Source: Bifidobacteriaceae bacterium (lineage in GTDB: Bacteria; Actinomycetota; Actinomycetes; Actinomycetales; WQXJ01). From it: a stretch of 54,502 nt of DNA. The notes beneath the pieces are model-generated. The model was not told the DNA's origin, made no database searches, and saw only the letters and a list, made by a program, of their open reading frames with translations. Numbering within the stretch: position 1 is the stretch's first letter; each line of letters begins with the position of its first letter. Below, one piece after another: positions 23,939-31,736 of this stretch. Made by a program: the position numbers and the translations under genes. The stretch lies in the NCBI GenBank assembly GCA_031272885.1, contig JAISSX010000051.1, forward strand, positions 1-54,502, read 5' to 3'.

Positions 23939-26677
23939 ATGAGAAGTTCCCGGCGGGTCGCCATCGGCCTGTTGTTTTCCCTGGTGTTGGGCGGAGGCGT
24001 GGCTGCTCCCGCCCAGGCCGATGACCTGTCAGACGTAGTGCCTGACATGCAGTTCCGTGCCTGTCTCAACCAATCGATGCTGTTGAACCAGACGGCCACG
24101 GCCCCCATCAGCGCGGACCAGATCGCGACCATCACGGGTTTCAACCCGGTGGGCAAGGTGGACTGCGGCGGCTACTACAACATTGCGAGCATTGAGGGCG
24201 CCCAGTACTTCGATGACGACAAGGTCACGGCCTTCCGGTTGTATAAGCACAACGTGACCGACCTGTCGCCGCTGGCGGGCCTGACCAAGCTGACGAACCT
24301 CGACATCGAGGTTGGGCCGCTGGCCGATCTGTCGCCGCTGGCGGGCCTGGTCAACCTGGAGTGGCTCTACCTGCAGGACAACCTGATCACCGATCTAACG
24401 CCGCTGGCTGGCCTGTCCAGTTTGCAATACCTGCAGCTAGGCAACGACGAGTTGGGCGATGTTTACGGCAATCACGTGACCGACCTCAGCCCCTTGGCGA
24501 GCCTGACCACCCTGCTCAACTTGGGCGTGCAGAACACGGACACGGCCTGGAACAAGGACCCGGGCGGCACCAAGGTGAACGCGGTCTCGGACCTGAGCCC
24601 CCTGACCAACCTGGTCAACCTGACCAACCTGAACATCGGGCGCAACCTGGTGACGGACCTCACGCCTCTGGCCGGCATGCTCAACATGACGGGCCTTTAC
24701 ATGCGCTACAACCAGATCACGGACCTGTCACCGCTTGAGGGCATGACGAAGCTGGTCACGATCAGCGCCGAATACAACCAGATCGCGACCGGCCTCGACA
24801 AGCTGGCTGGCGCGGTTGACATGAACCTGATGGACCTGACCTCCAACAAGCTGACCAGCCTGGTCGGCATCGAGGGCATGACGAAGCTGCCTCAACTGCG
24901 GGTTGCCAACAACCAGATCGAGGACCTGTCGCCGGCCCAGAACCTGACCCAGTTGACCGGCGTGTATACGCAATACAACAAGGTTAAGGACCTGTCGCCG
25001 CTGGCGGGTCTGACCAACGTGACCATCATGTCGGTGGGCGGCAACCCGGCCTCGGACCTGTCGCCGCTGGCCGGGCTGACGGCCTTGAAGACCCTGGCCG
25101 CCTATGAGATGCCGGTCAGCGACGTGACGCCGTTGGCCAACCTGGTCAACCTGACCACGCTGTACCTGGACGGCGACCAGATTGCCGACGCCTCGTCCCT
25201 GACCAAGGACGTGCTGACCAAGCTGAACGACGGCTCCGCCCTGACCTTGGACGGCCAGCACGCCGAGACCACCATCACGGCCGAGATCGGCGATATCCTG
25301 CCCACCTACACGGTGGAGTCGCTGGGTTTGAAGTCCCGCAACGGCAAGGCCGTTGCCCTCAGCGAAGATGCCCCGGCGGAGGGACAGACCTGCTCCGCCG
25401 CCACGGTGGCCGAGGTGACGGTGCCGAACGTCAAGGGTGAGCACAAGTTCTACTTCTGCTCCGAGGACACGTACTTTAGGGGCACCTACACGGTCAACAT
25501 CGAGCGCCCGGCCATCGAGGGCACCAAGCCGGTCATCTCCGGCGAGGTTGAGGTGGACCAGACTCTGACTGCCGAGACCGGCACCTGGACCCCGGCGCCG
25601 GTCGACCTGGCCTACCAGTGGCTGCGGGGCGGTACGCCGATCGATGGGGCGACATCGGCCACCTATAAGGTGACGGCGGCGGACGTGGGCGCCGAACTGA
25701 GCGTCAAGGTGACCGGCAGCAAGGCAGAGCGTGACTCGCTCACCTTGACGTCCGACCCAACCTGCAAGGTGCCCAAGGTCGACACGGGCGGCGGCACCAC
25801 GCCGACCACGCCGGCCAAGCCGACGCCCACACCCACCAAGCCGACGCCCACCCCAACGCCGACCAAACCGACCACGCCGACCACGCCGACGACGCCGGCC
25901 AAGCCTTCGGGTTACACCCCCACCTACTCATGGTTCTCGTTGTCGCCCGACCTGACCAGCGACGGCGACGGCGAAATCCTGGCGGTCAAGGCCGCCACCG
26001 GTGAACTGTGGCTGTTCGACGGCAAGGACGGCAGCGGCTACGAACTGGATGCCGGCACCGTGGTGGCCACCGGCGTGGCCAAGAACCGCGCCTACGGCCC
26101 GGGCGACTGGGACAACGACGGCTTTGCCGACGTGGTGACGGTTGACCCCAGCGGCCTGATGTGGCTGCGCAAGGGTGACGGCAAGGGCGGCCTGGGTGCG
26201 CCGGTGGAGATCGGCCACGGTTGGGCGCCGTTCCGCATCATCCCGGCCGGTGACCTGAACCGCGACGGCGCCAATGACCTGCTGGCCATCGACAAGGGCG
26301 GCCTGTTGTGGCTCTACGCCGGCAACGGGCACGGCGGCTTCAAGTACAAGTACCCCACGCAGGTGGGCCGGGGTTGGGTTGGCCTGGAACTGTACGCCGC
26401 GGGTGACCTGAACAACGACGGTTGCTGCGACATTCTGACCATCCTGCCGGACGGCACCCTGTGGGCCTACAACGGCCGCGGCAACGGCACCTTCGAGGTG
26501 GCGCACCAGGTGGGCCGGGGCTGGACCACCTTCCACCTGGCCGCCGGCGCGGATCTGAACGGTGAGAACTGGGCGGACATTGTGGGCCGCAACGACCAGG
26601 ACGGCTCGCTGTTCTACTACCAGGGCAACGGCGGCGGTTCGTTCCAGGTGGCCAAGCAGATCGGCTCCAACTGGTAA
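23939..26677 (+). CDS. Secreted LRR, Ig-like and FG-GAP repeat protein
   Basis: A 912-residue exported protein. A signal peptide (about 1-27, ending APAQA) is followed by a Cys-containing cap and at least a dozen internalin-type leucine-rich repeats (about 75-440) of the form LSPLAGLTNLTxLxL. A linking domain with two Cys pairs follows, then an Ig-like bacterial domain (about 527-605, AYQWLRGGTPIDGATSATY). A Pro/Thr linker leads to four or five FG-GAP/VCBS-type beta-propeller repeats (about 670-912) with GDWDNDGFADVVTV and GDLNRDGANDLLAI calcium-binding-like loops. There is no sortase motif or membrane anchor, so it is probably released or held non-covalently. Ligands are unknown; adhesion or binding of a polymer is plausible. 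Confidence 0.9.
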   Translation: MRSSRRVAIGLLFSLVLGGGVAAPAQADDLSDVVPDMQFRACLNQSMLLNQTATAPISADQIATITGFNPVGKVDCGGYYNIASIEGAQYFDDDKVTAFRLYKHNVTDLSPLAGLTKLTNLDIEVGPLADLSPLAGLVNLEWLYLQDNLITDLTPLAGLSSLQYLQLGNDELGDVYGNHVTDLSPLASLTTLLNLGVQNTDTAWNKDPGGTKVNAVSDLSPLTNLVNLTNLNIGRNLVTDLTPLAGMLNMTGLYMRYNQITDLSPLEGMTKLVTISAEYNQIATGLDKLAGAVDMNLMDLTSNKLTSLVGIEGMTKLPQLRVANNQIEDLSPAQNLTQLTGVYTQYNKVKDLSPLAGLTNVTIMSVGGNPASDLSPLAGLTALKTLAAYEMPVSDVTPLANLVNLTTLYLDGDQIADASSLTKDVLTKLNDGSALTLDGQHAETTITAEIGDILPTYTVESLGLKSRNGKAVALSEDAPAEGQTCSAATVAEVTVPNVKGEHKFYFCSEDTYFRGTYTVNIERPAIEGTKPVISGEVEVDQTLTAETGTWTPAPVDLAYQWLRGGTPIDGATSATYKVTAADVGAELSVKVTGSKAERDSLTLTSDPTCKVPKVDTGGGTTPTTPAKPTPTPTKPTPTPTPTKPTTPTTPTTPAKPSGYTPTYSWFSLSPDLTSDGDGEILAVKAATGELWLFDGKDGSGYELDAGTVVATGVAKNRAYGPGDWDNDGFADVVTVDPSGLMWLRKGDGKGGLGAPVEIGHGWAPFRIIPAGDLNRDGANDLLAIDKGGLLWLYAGNGHGGFKYKYPTQVGRGWVGLELYAAGDLNNDGCCDILTILPDGTLWAYNGRGNGTFEVAHQVGRGWTTFHLAAGADLNGENWADIVGRNDQDGSLFYYQGNGGGSFQVAKQIGSNW
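25796..25911 (+). repeat. Pro/Thr-coding low-complexity repeat
   Basis: Imperfect short repeats of ACGCCGACC/ACGCCCACC type encode a (TPT/KPT)n linker between the Ig-like and FG-GAP domains of the secreted LRR protein. Such stretches are prone to slippage and length variation. Confidence 0.7.
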
Positions 26678-26687
26678 CCAACTGTCC

Positions 26688-26738
26688 GTGAGATGTCCCT
26701 TCTGAGGCGGCGGGGCTGCCTTAGAAGGGACATTTCAC
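26688..26738. terminator. Bidirectional terminator hairpin
   Basis: A 21-base stem: 26688-26708 pairs with 26718-26738 around a 9-base loop; the only two non-Watson-Crick positions are G-U in RNA. It lies between the convergent LRR gene (ends 26677) and aldo/keto reductase gene (ends 26752), where it can serve both. Confidence 0.75.
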
Positions 26739-26751
26739 GTTAAGGAGGGGC

Positions 26752-27759
26752 TCACCAGCGCGAGTGGACGTGCTCCCGGATCAGGTTGTCGTAGATCGCC
26801 TGAAGGGCGTCCAGGGTGGCCTGGTCCAGCGGCGGCACGGCGGCGGCCGCGGCGTTGCCCCGCACCTGTTCCGCGTTGCGCGCCCCAGGGATGGCGGCGG
26901 TGACGCCGGCCTGCTGGATGATCCAAGCCAAGGCCAGTTGCGCCGGGGTGACGTGACCCGGTAGGCCGGCCGCGACATCGGCCACCTGGGCGGCGGCCGT
27001 CAAACCGACTTCGTACGGCACGCCGCTGAACGTTTCACCCTGGTCGAAGGCCTGGCCGAAGCGGTTGTAGGTGCGGTGGTCGCCCGCCGGGAAGACGGTG
27101 TCTTTGGTGTAGCGGCCGCTCAGCAGCCCGGAGGCCAGCGGCACGCGGGCCAAGATGCCCACACCGGCGGCCTGGGCGGCCGGCAGGACCTGTTCCAGCG
27201 GCTTGCGGCGCAGCAGGTTGAAGATGATCTGGATCGAGGCCACGCCGGGTTGGGCGATGGCGGTCAGGGCCTCGGCCACGGTTTCGACTGAGACGGCGTA
27301 CTGGGCGATGACGCCCTCCTCCTTGAGGCGGTCAAGGGCGTCGAACGCGGCCTGGTCCGAGTAGACCGGGGTGGGTGGGCAGTGCAGTTGCACCATGGGG
27401 ATGGTGTCCAGGCCCAGGTTGCGGCGGGAGCGGTCCAGCCAGGCGCGGAAGTTGGTGGCGTTGTAGGCCTCGGGGGTGTGGGGGTTGGCCCGCCGGCCCA
27501 GCTTGGTCACCACCGTGACGCCGATGGCGTCCGGCCCGCCGTGGGCCTTGAGGAAGCGGCCGATCAGTTGTTCGGAGCGGCCGTCGCCATAGACGTCTGC
27601 CGTGTCGAACAGGTTGATGCCGTTGTCGACGGCTGATTCGAGGACGGCCAGGGCGGCGGCGTCATCGACGTCACCCCAGTCGGTGCCGCCCAGTTGCCAA
27701 CAACCGAGCCCAATGACGCTGACTGGCCGGCCGGTCTTGCCTAGGATGCGCTGTTCCAT
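26752..27759 (-). CDS. Aldo/keto reductase
   Basis: A 335-residue NADPH-dependent oxidoreductase of the AKR superfamily with a (beta/alpha)8 fold. The N-terminal VSVIGLGCWQLGG, the catalytic Asp/Tyr block (NLFDTADVYGDGRSEQLIG), the Lys in VTKLGRR and His in MVQLHCPP are all present, as is the C-terminal cofactor block IPGARNAEQVRGN. The substrate cannot be deduced. The gene begins 20 bases downstream of a perfect LacI-type palindrome, which suggests control by a sugar-responsive repressor, perhaps one of the two encoded in the window. ATG 27759 has no Shine-Dalgarno but a -10 box six bases upstream. Confidence 0.92.
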   Translation of the reverse strand: MEQRILGKTGRPVSVIGLGCWQLGGTDWGDVDDAAALAVLESAVDNGINLFDTADVYGDGRSEQLIGRFLKAHGGPDAIGVTVVTKLGRRANPHTPEAYNATNFRAWLDRSRRNLGLDTIPMVQLHCPPTPVYSDQAAFDALDRLKEEGVIAQYAVSVETVAEALTAIAQPGVASIQIIFNLLRRKPLEQVLPAAQAAGVGILARVPLASGLLSGRYTKDTVFPAGDHRTYNRFGQAFDQGETFSGVPYEVGLTAAAQVADVAAGLPGHVTPAQLALAWIIQQAGVTAAIPGARNAEQVRGNAAAAAVPPLDQATLDALQAIYDNLIREHVHSRW

Positions 27760-27765
27760 GGGGTG

Positions 27766-27795
27766 AGTCTACGCTCGTAGAAAACGTTTTCACAA
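27766..27795 (-). promoter_or_regulatory. Leaderless promoter with LacI operator for the aldo/keto reductase
   Basis: On the minus strand TTGTGA (27795-27790), an 18-base spacer and TAGACT (27771-27766) precede ATG 27759 by six bases. The perfect palindrome GAAAACGTTTTC (27780-27791), with central CG as in LacI-family operators, sits in the spacer and touches the -35. Confidence 0.6.
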
Positions 27796-27810
27796 GTGCC
27801 TCACCCACTT

Positions 27811-27918
27811 CTCGCGAGAGTACGGTTATGTCGGTCGCGGGCCGGTGCCGGTTTGCGTTTGCGCAGGTCAGAGGGTTGGGGTAATTGGGCCCGACCTACA
27901 CAACCGTACTCTCGCGAG
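27811..27918. repeat. Inverted-repeat pair, 27-base arms with 2 mismatches
   Basis: The arm 27811-27837 is the reverse complement of 27892-27918 at 25 of 27 positions, with a perfect 17-base part (27811-27827 and 27902-27918). The arms are 54 bases apart. The right arm contains the last codons and stop of the VanZ-like gene, and the left arm lies next to the aldo/keto reductase promoter. It appears to be two opposed copies of a dispersed repeat. Confidence 0.7.
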
Positions 27919-28315
27919 GGGTTTGGGGGCGGGCCAGCCGCCGGGCGGCCAGCCAGGCGGCGAAGGCGCCGGTGGCGCCCCCGGCCGTGTCCGTCACCCA
28001 GTCCCAAGGATCGGTCACGCGGCCGGGCGTGAAGTGCTGGTGGATCTCATCCGTGACGCCGTACAGCGAGGCCAGCCCGATGGCGGCCAAGACGGTTAGT
28101 GCCACCCGGCGGCCACCGGCCGGGCGCGGCAGGGCGCCATACACCAGGGCCGCCAACAGGGCGTAGGCCGCGAAGTGGGCCATGACGTTGGTGAAGCTGG
28201 GCCGCTTGGGGAAGGCGCTGCCAGGGGTGGCGGACAGGACAAATATGACGCCCGCCCAGACAATGGCCCCCACCAGGCAGATCGTTCGCTGGTGTCGTTT
28301 CACGCCCTCAAGCAT
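27896..28315 (-). CDS. VanZ-family membrane protein
   Basis: A 139-residue protein with four hydrophobic segments and the VanZ motifs: SATPGSAFP after the first segment, and the DEIHQHFTPGRVTDPWDWVTDTAGG block between the third and fourth. VanZ proteins are small membrane proteins of poorly known role; one confers teicoplanin resistance, but most are housekeeping or unknown. The last residues and the stop codon fall inside one arm of an inverted repeat, so the C terminus may have been reshaped by that element. The start is ATG 28315. Confidence 0.85.
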   Translation of the reverse strand: MLEGVKRHQRTICLVGAIVWAGVIFVLSATPGSAFPKRPSFTNVMAHFAAYALLAALVYGALPRPAGGRRVALTVLAAIGLASLYGVTDEIHQHFTPGRVTDPWDWVTDTAGGATGAFAAWLAARRLARPQTPRESTVV

Positions 28316-28370
28316 GCCTGGCCGGTTACGCCGGCGGCAAAACCACAGCTAAGGGCGCGGGGGAGAGGCA

Positions 28371-28386
28371 ATAAAGGCCCCTTTAT
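28371..28386. promoter_or_regulatory. Palindrome between divergent genes
   Basis: ATAAAGG-CC-CCTTTAT lies between the VanZ gene and the divergent surface-protein gene. Its AT-rich ends stand out in this GC-rich DNA. It could be an operator for either gene; nothing in the window identifies a partner. The rest of the 202-base gap shows no gene. Confidence 0.3.
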
Positions 28387-28517
28387 CGGCGTTGTAGCGG
28401 AGGTGATGCGCGATCCGCGGGCGGCCGGCGGCCAGGACGGTGTTCACTCAGGCCCGCCGCTGCCGCCCGAGGATCGTGGATCACCCCTGACTGGCTGATT
28501 GAGACGAGGCCCAATCG

Positions 28518-29687
28518 ATGAAGCTTCTCCGGTACACCGGCGCCGCCGTGGCGGCCGCCGGGACCGTCCTATTGGCTGCCACCGCGGCCGGCGCCGGCAC
28601 CACCGAACAGGTAATCGACCTGCCCGTGGTGGTGCATGTGGTTGATTCCGGGGCCGGGGCCGGTTCCCGCGCCCGCTCTGGCGGGGTGGACCTGCCCGGC
28701 TGGGGCGGCGAGGTTGCGACCGACCTGCCCGATGGCGCCTCCGCGGCCGCGGGCGATGTGGCCGGTTCGGCCGGTTCGGCTGGTTCGGCCGGTTCGGTCG
28801 ATGACGGCGGGATACCGGCCGTGGCCGACCTTCCCGGTTGGTACCGCGACCTGCTGACCTGGCAGGATGCCGCGGCGGCGGCCAATGAATCGATAGATGA
28901 GGCCGCGGTGGCCGATGGCGCCCCGGCGGCTAATGAATCGACTGATGGTGCCGCGGTGGAACCGGCAACGGCCGGCCTGGCCGGCGCGGCGGCCTCGGAG
29001 GCAACTGAAAGCGATGCCGGCCATGCTGTGGCTGCCACGGTTGCGCCGGTAGCACCTCAGTTGGCCGCGACGGGCCCAAACACCTCCCGCGCCGCTGCCC
29101 TGGCGCTGGCCGGGGCCATGATCCTGGCCGGCTGCGGCCTGCTGTGGCTGGCCCGTTGGCGACGCGCCGGCGGCCCGCAGCACCGGGCCGCGACCCCGGC
29201 CGCTTGGGTGCTGGCCGCATTGGCTGTGGGCCTGGCGGCCGCCGGTGGGACCGGCGCCTTGACCGCCCAGCCGGCCCTGGCCGCAGCAGACGAGCCTGAT
29301 CCGGTCGAGATCACCATTGACCTGGCGGACCCGAACCCGGAACTGGCCGGTCAGGGTGAATTCGAGGCCGGTTTTGTGGCCCTGGCGGCGCCGGGCTTCA
29401 CGGTCGAGGCGGCGATCGCGGGCGTTCCGGGGATCAGCTTCAGCGCCGGCGGCACGGCGCTGGGCGGGGACTACGCGGCGGTGCCCCAACTGGACGTGCC
29501 GGACACGTCGGCTGGAGCCACGGTCAGCGGTTGGCTGACGGCCGCCATCGGGCCTGAGGTGCCGCCGGGCCACTACGAGACGACCCTGAGCCTGCGGGCC
29601 AACTACGCCCCGGTGGCCGAAGACACGCCGGTGCCGGAGGCCCCGGTGGCCGAAGACTCCCAGGCTGAGGCCGGCGCCGCCCTGTGA
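28518..29687 (+). CDS. Surface protein with internal LAXTG-type sorting signal
   Basis: A 389-residue protein in two halves. The first has a signal peptide (about 1-29), Ala/Gly/Ser/Asp-rich sequence with an (AGS)n run and, at residues 182-186, LAATG followed by a hydrophobic segment (AAALALAGAMILAGCGLLWL) and RWRR. That is the layout of a class E sortase (LAXTG) sorting signal, which normally ends a protein. Here translation continues: a second hydrophobic segment (about 225-260) that looks like a signal peptide is followed by an acidic beta-rich domain of about 130 residues. It therefore reads like a fusion of a wall-anchored protein and a second exported protein. ATG 28518 has ACGAGG upstream. 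Function unknown. Confidence 0.75.
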   Translation: MKLLRYTGAAVAAAGTVLLAATAAGAGTTEQVIDLPVVVHVVDSGAGAGSRARSGGVDLPGWGGEVATDLPDGASAAAGDVAGSAGSAGSAGSVDDGGIPAVADLPGWYRDLLTWQDAAAAANESIDEAAVADGAPAANESTDGAAVEPATAGLAGAAASEATESDAGHAVAATVAPVAPQLAATGPNTSRAAALALAGAMILAGCGLLWLARWRRAGGPQHRAATPAAWVLAALAVGLAAAGGTGALTAQPALAAADEPDPVEITIDLADPNPELAGQGEFEAGFVALAAPGFTVEAAIAGVPGISFSAGGTALGGDYAAVPQLDVPDTSAGATVSGWLTAAIGPEVPPGHYETTLSLRANYAPVAEDTPVPEAPVAEDSQAEAGAAL

Positions 29688-29774
29688 CGACGTCTTCCCG
29701 GACGCCGCAGGCGATCCGGGATCTGCGACGCCACGTCATCGGGCGCTAACACAACCGGAGTAGCGTTTTGCCCC

Positions 29775-30926
29775 GTGACCGGGCAGCGCACCCAACAGAT
29801 GTTGGCGGACGTGCGCACCCTGGTGGAGGTCGAATCACCCACGGCTGATCCAGCCGCCATTGGCCGGTCCACAGCGGCCGTCACCGCCCTGGGCACGCGC
29901 CTGCTGGGTGTGGCGCCGCAGACCGCCGGCGAGCCCACCAACCCGGTCCTGATCTGGGATTTTGGCCCGGGTTTGCCCGGGCGGCAGGTCCTGTTGTTGG
30001 CGCACCACGATACGGTTTGGCCGGTCGGTTCGTGGGACAGCCTGTGGCGGGAAGAGGCCGGCCGCGCCTATGGCCCCGGCGTGTTCGACATGAAGGCCGG
30101 CCTGGTCCAGGTGTTCCACGCCGTGGCCGCCATCCCGGTGGCCGCGCGGGGCGGCATCGTGGTCATGGTGACCTCGGACGAGGAGACCGGCTCGGTCCAC
30201 TCCAAGGCTCTGATCAGCCAATACGCCGCCCGGGCGGGGGTAGCCCTGGTGGCCGAGGCGGCCGCCGAGTCAGGCGCGCTGAAGACGGCCCGCCGCGGCA
30301 TCGCGCACTACCGCCTGAACGTGACCGGCCGTGCCGCCCACGCCGGCCTGGACCCTGAAGCCGGTATCAACGCCGGGGTCGAAGCCGCCTACCAGGTGCT
30401 CGCCATTGCCGCCCTGCAGGCCGCCCACCCGGAGGTGACGCTGACACCCACCACCATCCAGGCCGGCACCACCATCAACACGGTGCCGGGCGCCGCCACG
30501 GTCGCGGTTGACCTGCGCACGGCCACCCTGGGTGACCTGGACGCCATCGACCAGGCGTTGCGGGCGCTGCGGCCCGTTGACCAGCGGACCAGAATTGAGG
30601 TCACACAACTCTTTGCCAATCCGCCGGTCGAACCGAGCCACACGGCCGCGCTGTTCGCCCTGGCCGGCCAGGTGGCGGCGGCACTGGGCCAGCCGGCGCC
30701 GGTGGGCGTGGCGGTGGGCGGCGGCTCGGACGGTAACACGGCTGCGGCCGCGGGTGCCATGGTGCTGGACGGCCTGGGCGCGGTCGGTGGCGGCGCCCAC
30801 GCCGCGGGCGAGCACATCGAGGTGGCCCACCTGGCGCCGCGCACCGAATTACTGCAAGGCTTGATCCAGGCCGTCCTTGACGGCCGCGTGCAATTTCCAA
30901 TCCCCAAGGAAGCAGTGAGAGCGTGA
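29775..30926 (+). CDS. M20-family metallopeptidase, carboxypeptidase G2-like
   Basis: A 383-residue amidohydrolase/peptidase that would hydrolyse C-terminal glutamate or a similar amide with two zinc ions. The metal ligands can be followed: His in LLAHHDTVWP, Asp in GPGVFDMKAG, the Glu pair in TSDEETGS, and the terminal His in GAHAAGEHIEV. The dimerisation domain between them contains TGRAAHAGLDPEAGINAG with the conserved His. No signal peptide is visible, so it is probably cytoplasmic. GTG 29775 starts 8 bases after a TAGCGT box and has no Shine-Dalgarno. Its stop overlaps the GTG of the acetyltransferase gene, so the two form a pair. Confidence 0.9.
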   Translation: MTGQRTQQMLADVRTLVEVESPTADPAAIGRSTAAVTALGTRLLGVAPQTAGEPTNPVLIWDFGPGLPGRQVLLLAHHDTVWPVGSWDSLWREEAGRAYGPGVFDMKAGLVQVFHAVAAIPVAARGGIVVMVTSDEETGSVHSKALISQYAARAGVALVAEAAAESGALKTARRGIAHYRLNVTGRAAHAGLDPEAGINAGVEAAYQVLAIAALQAAHPEVTLTPTTIQAGTTINTVPGAATVAVDLRTATLGDLDAIDQALRALRPVDQRTRIEVTQLFANPPVEPSHTAALFALAGQVAAALGQPAPVGVAVGGGSDGNTAAAAGAMVLDGLGAVGGGAHAAGEHIEVAHLAPRTELLQGLIQAVLDGRVQFPIPKEAVRA

Positions 30927-31705
30927 AGAACCTGGTGAAGCAGGCATACCAGGCGGCCGATGGCGCCGCCCAAGCCGCCGGTGTACGGGTCGCCATGGCG
31001 GTACAGACCGAGGATTACCACGACATCGCGGACCTGTTGGCCGTCATCTGGCCCACCGGCGAGGCCGGCCATCCGCCGGTGGAACCGAACCTGTTGCAGG
31101 CCATTGGCTACCCGGGCAACTATGTCTCGGCGGCGCTGGACGGGCGCGGCAAGGTGATTGGGGCCTGCATGGGCTTTTTTGGCGCCCCGGCGCACAACCA
31201 CCACCATTCGCACATCGCGGGGGTGTTGCCTGACCACGAGGGCCGGGGGATTGGCCGGGCACTGAAACTGCACCAGCGGGCCTGGGTGCTGGAGCGCGGC
31301 GTGACCCACATGAGCTGGACCTTCGACCCGCTGGTGGCGCGCAACGCCCATTTCAACCTGACCCGGCTGGGTGGCCGGGCGGCGGCCTTCCTGGAGAACT
31401 TCTACGGCCACATGTCCGATGGCCGTAACGCCGGCCAGGAATCGGACCGGATCATGGTCGAATGGGAACTTGATTCACCGGCCGTACAGGCCTTGGCCGA
31501 TGGCGCCGCGCCGGTAGAGCCGGACCATGTCGGCTCGATTGCCGTGCCGGCCGATATCGAAGCGATTCGCCAGGCCGATCCGGAACAGGCCGTCAAATGG
31601 CGCATTGCCCTGCGCGAGGAATTACAAGATGCCTTCGACCAGGATCTGCAAATCGTCGGTTTCGACCGCCACGACGGCTATCTCCTCGCCCGCACCCCGG
31701 CCTAG
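30923..31705 (+). CDS. GNAT-superfamily acetyltransferase-like protein
   Basis: A 260-residue protein of the predicted GNAT family resembling COG3375. The acetyl-CoA block is SHIAGVLPDHEGRGIGRALKLHQR (about residues 94-118), with the Gly-rich Q/RxxGxG/A-type loop, followed by SWTFDPLVARNAHFNLTRLGG, which is typical of this subfamily. GTG 30923 overlaps the M20 peptidase stop by 4 bases, so the pair is translationally coupled. The linkage suggests that it acetylates an amino compound related to the peptidase's substrate or product. This is inference; no substrate is known. Confidence 0.85.
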   Translation: MKNLVKQAYQAADGAAQAAGVRVAMAVQTEDYHDIADLLAVIWPTGEAGHPPVEPNLLQAIGYPGNYVSAALDGRGKVIGACMGFFGAPAHNHHHSHIAGVLPDHEGRGIGRALKLHQRAWVLERGVTHMSWTFDPLVARNAHFNLTRLGGRAAAFLENFYGHMSDGRNAGQESDRIMVEWELDSPAVQALADGAAPVEPDHVGSIAVPADIEAIRQADPEQAVKWRIALREELQDAFDQDLQIVGFDRHDGYLLARTPA

Positions 31706-31736
31706 CCGCGCGCCGGGCGCCATCGGGCACCGAAGG

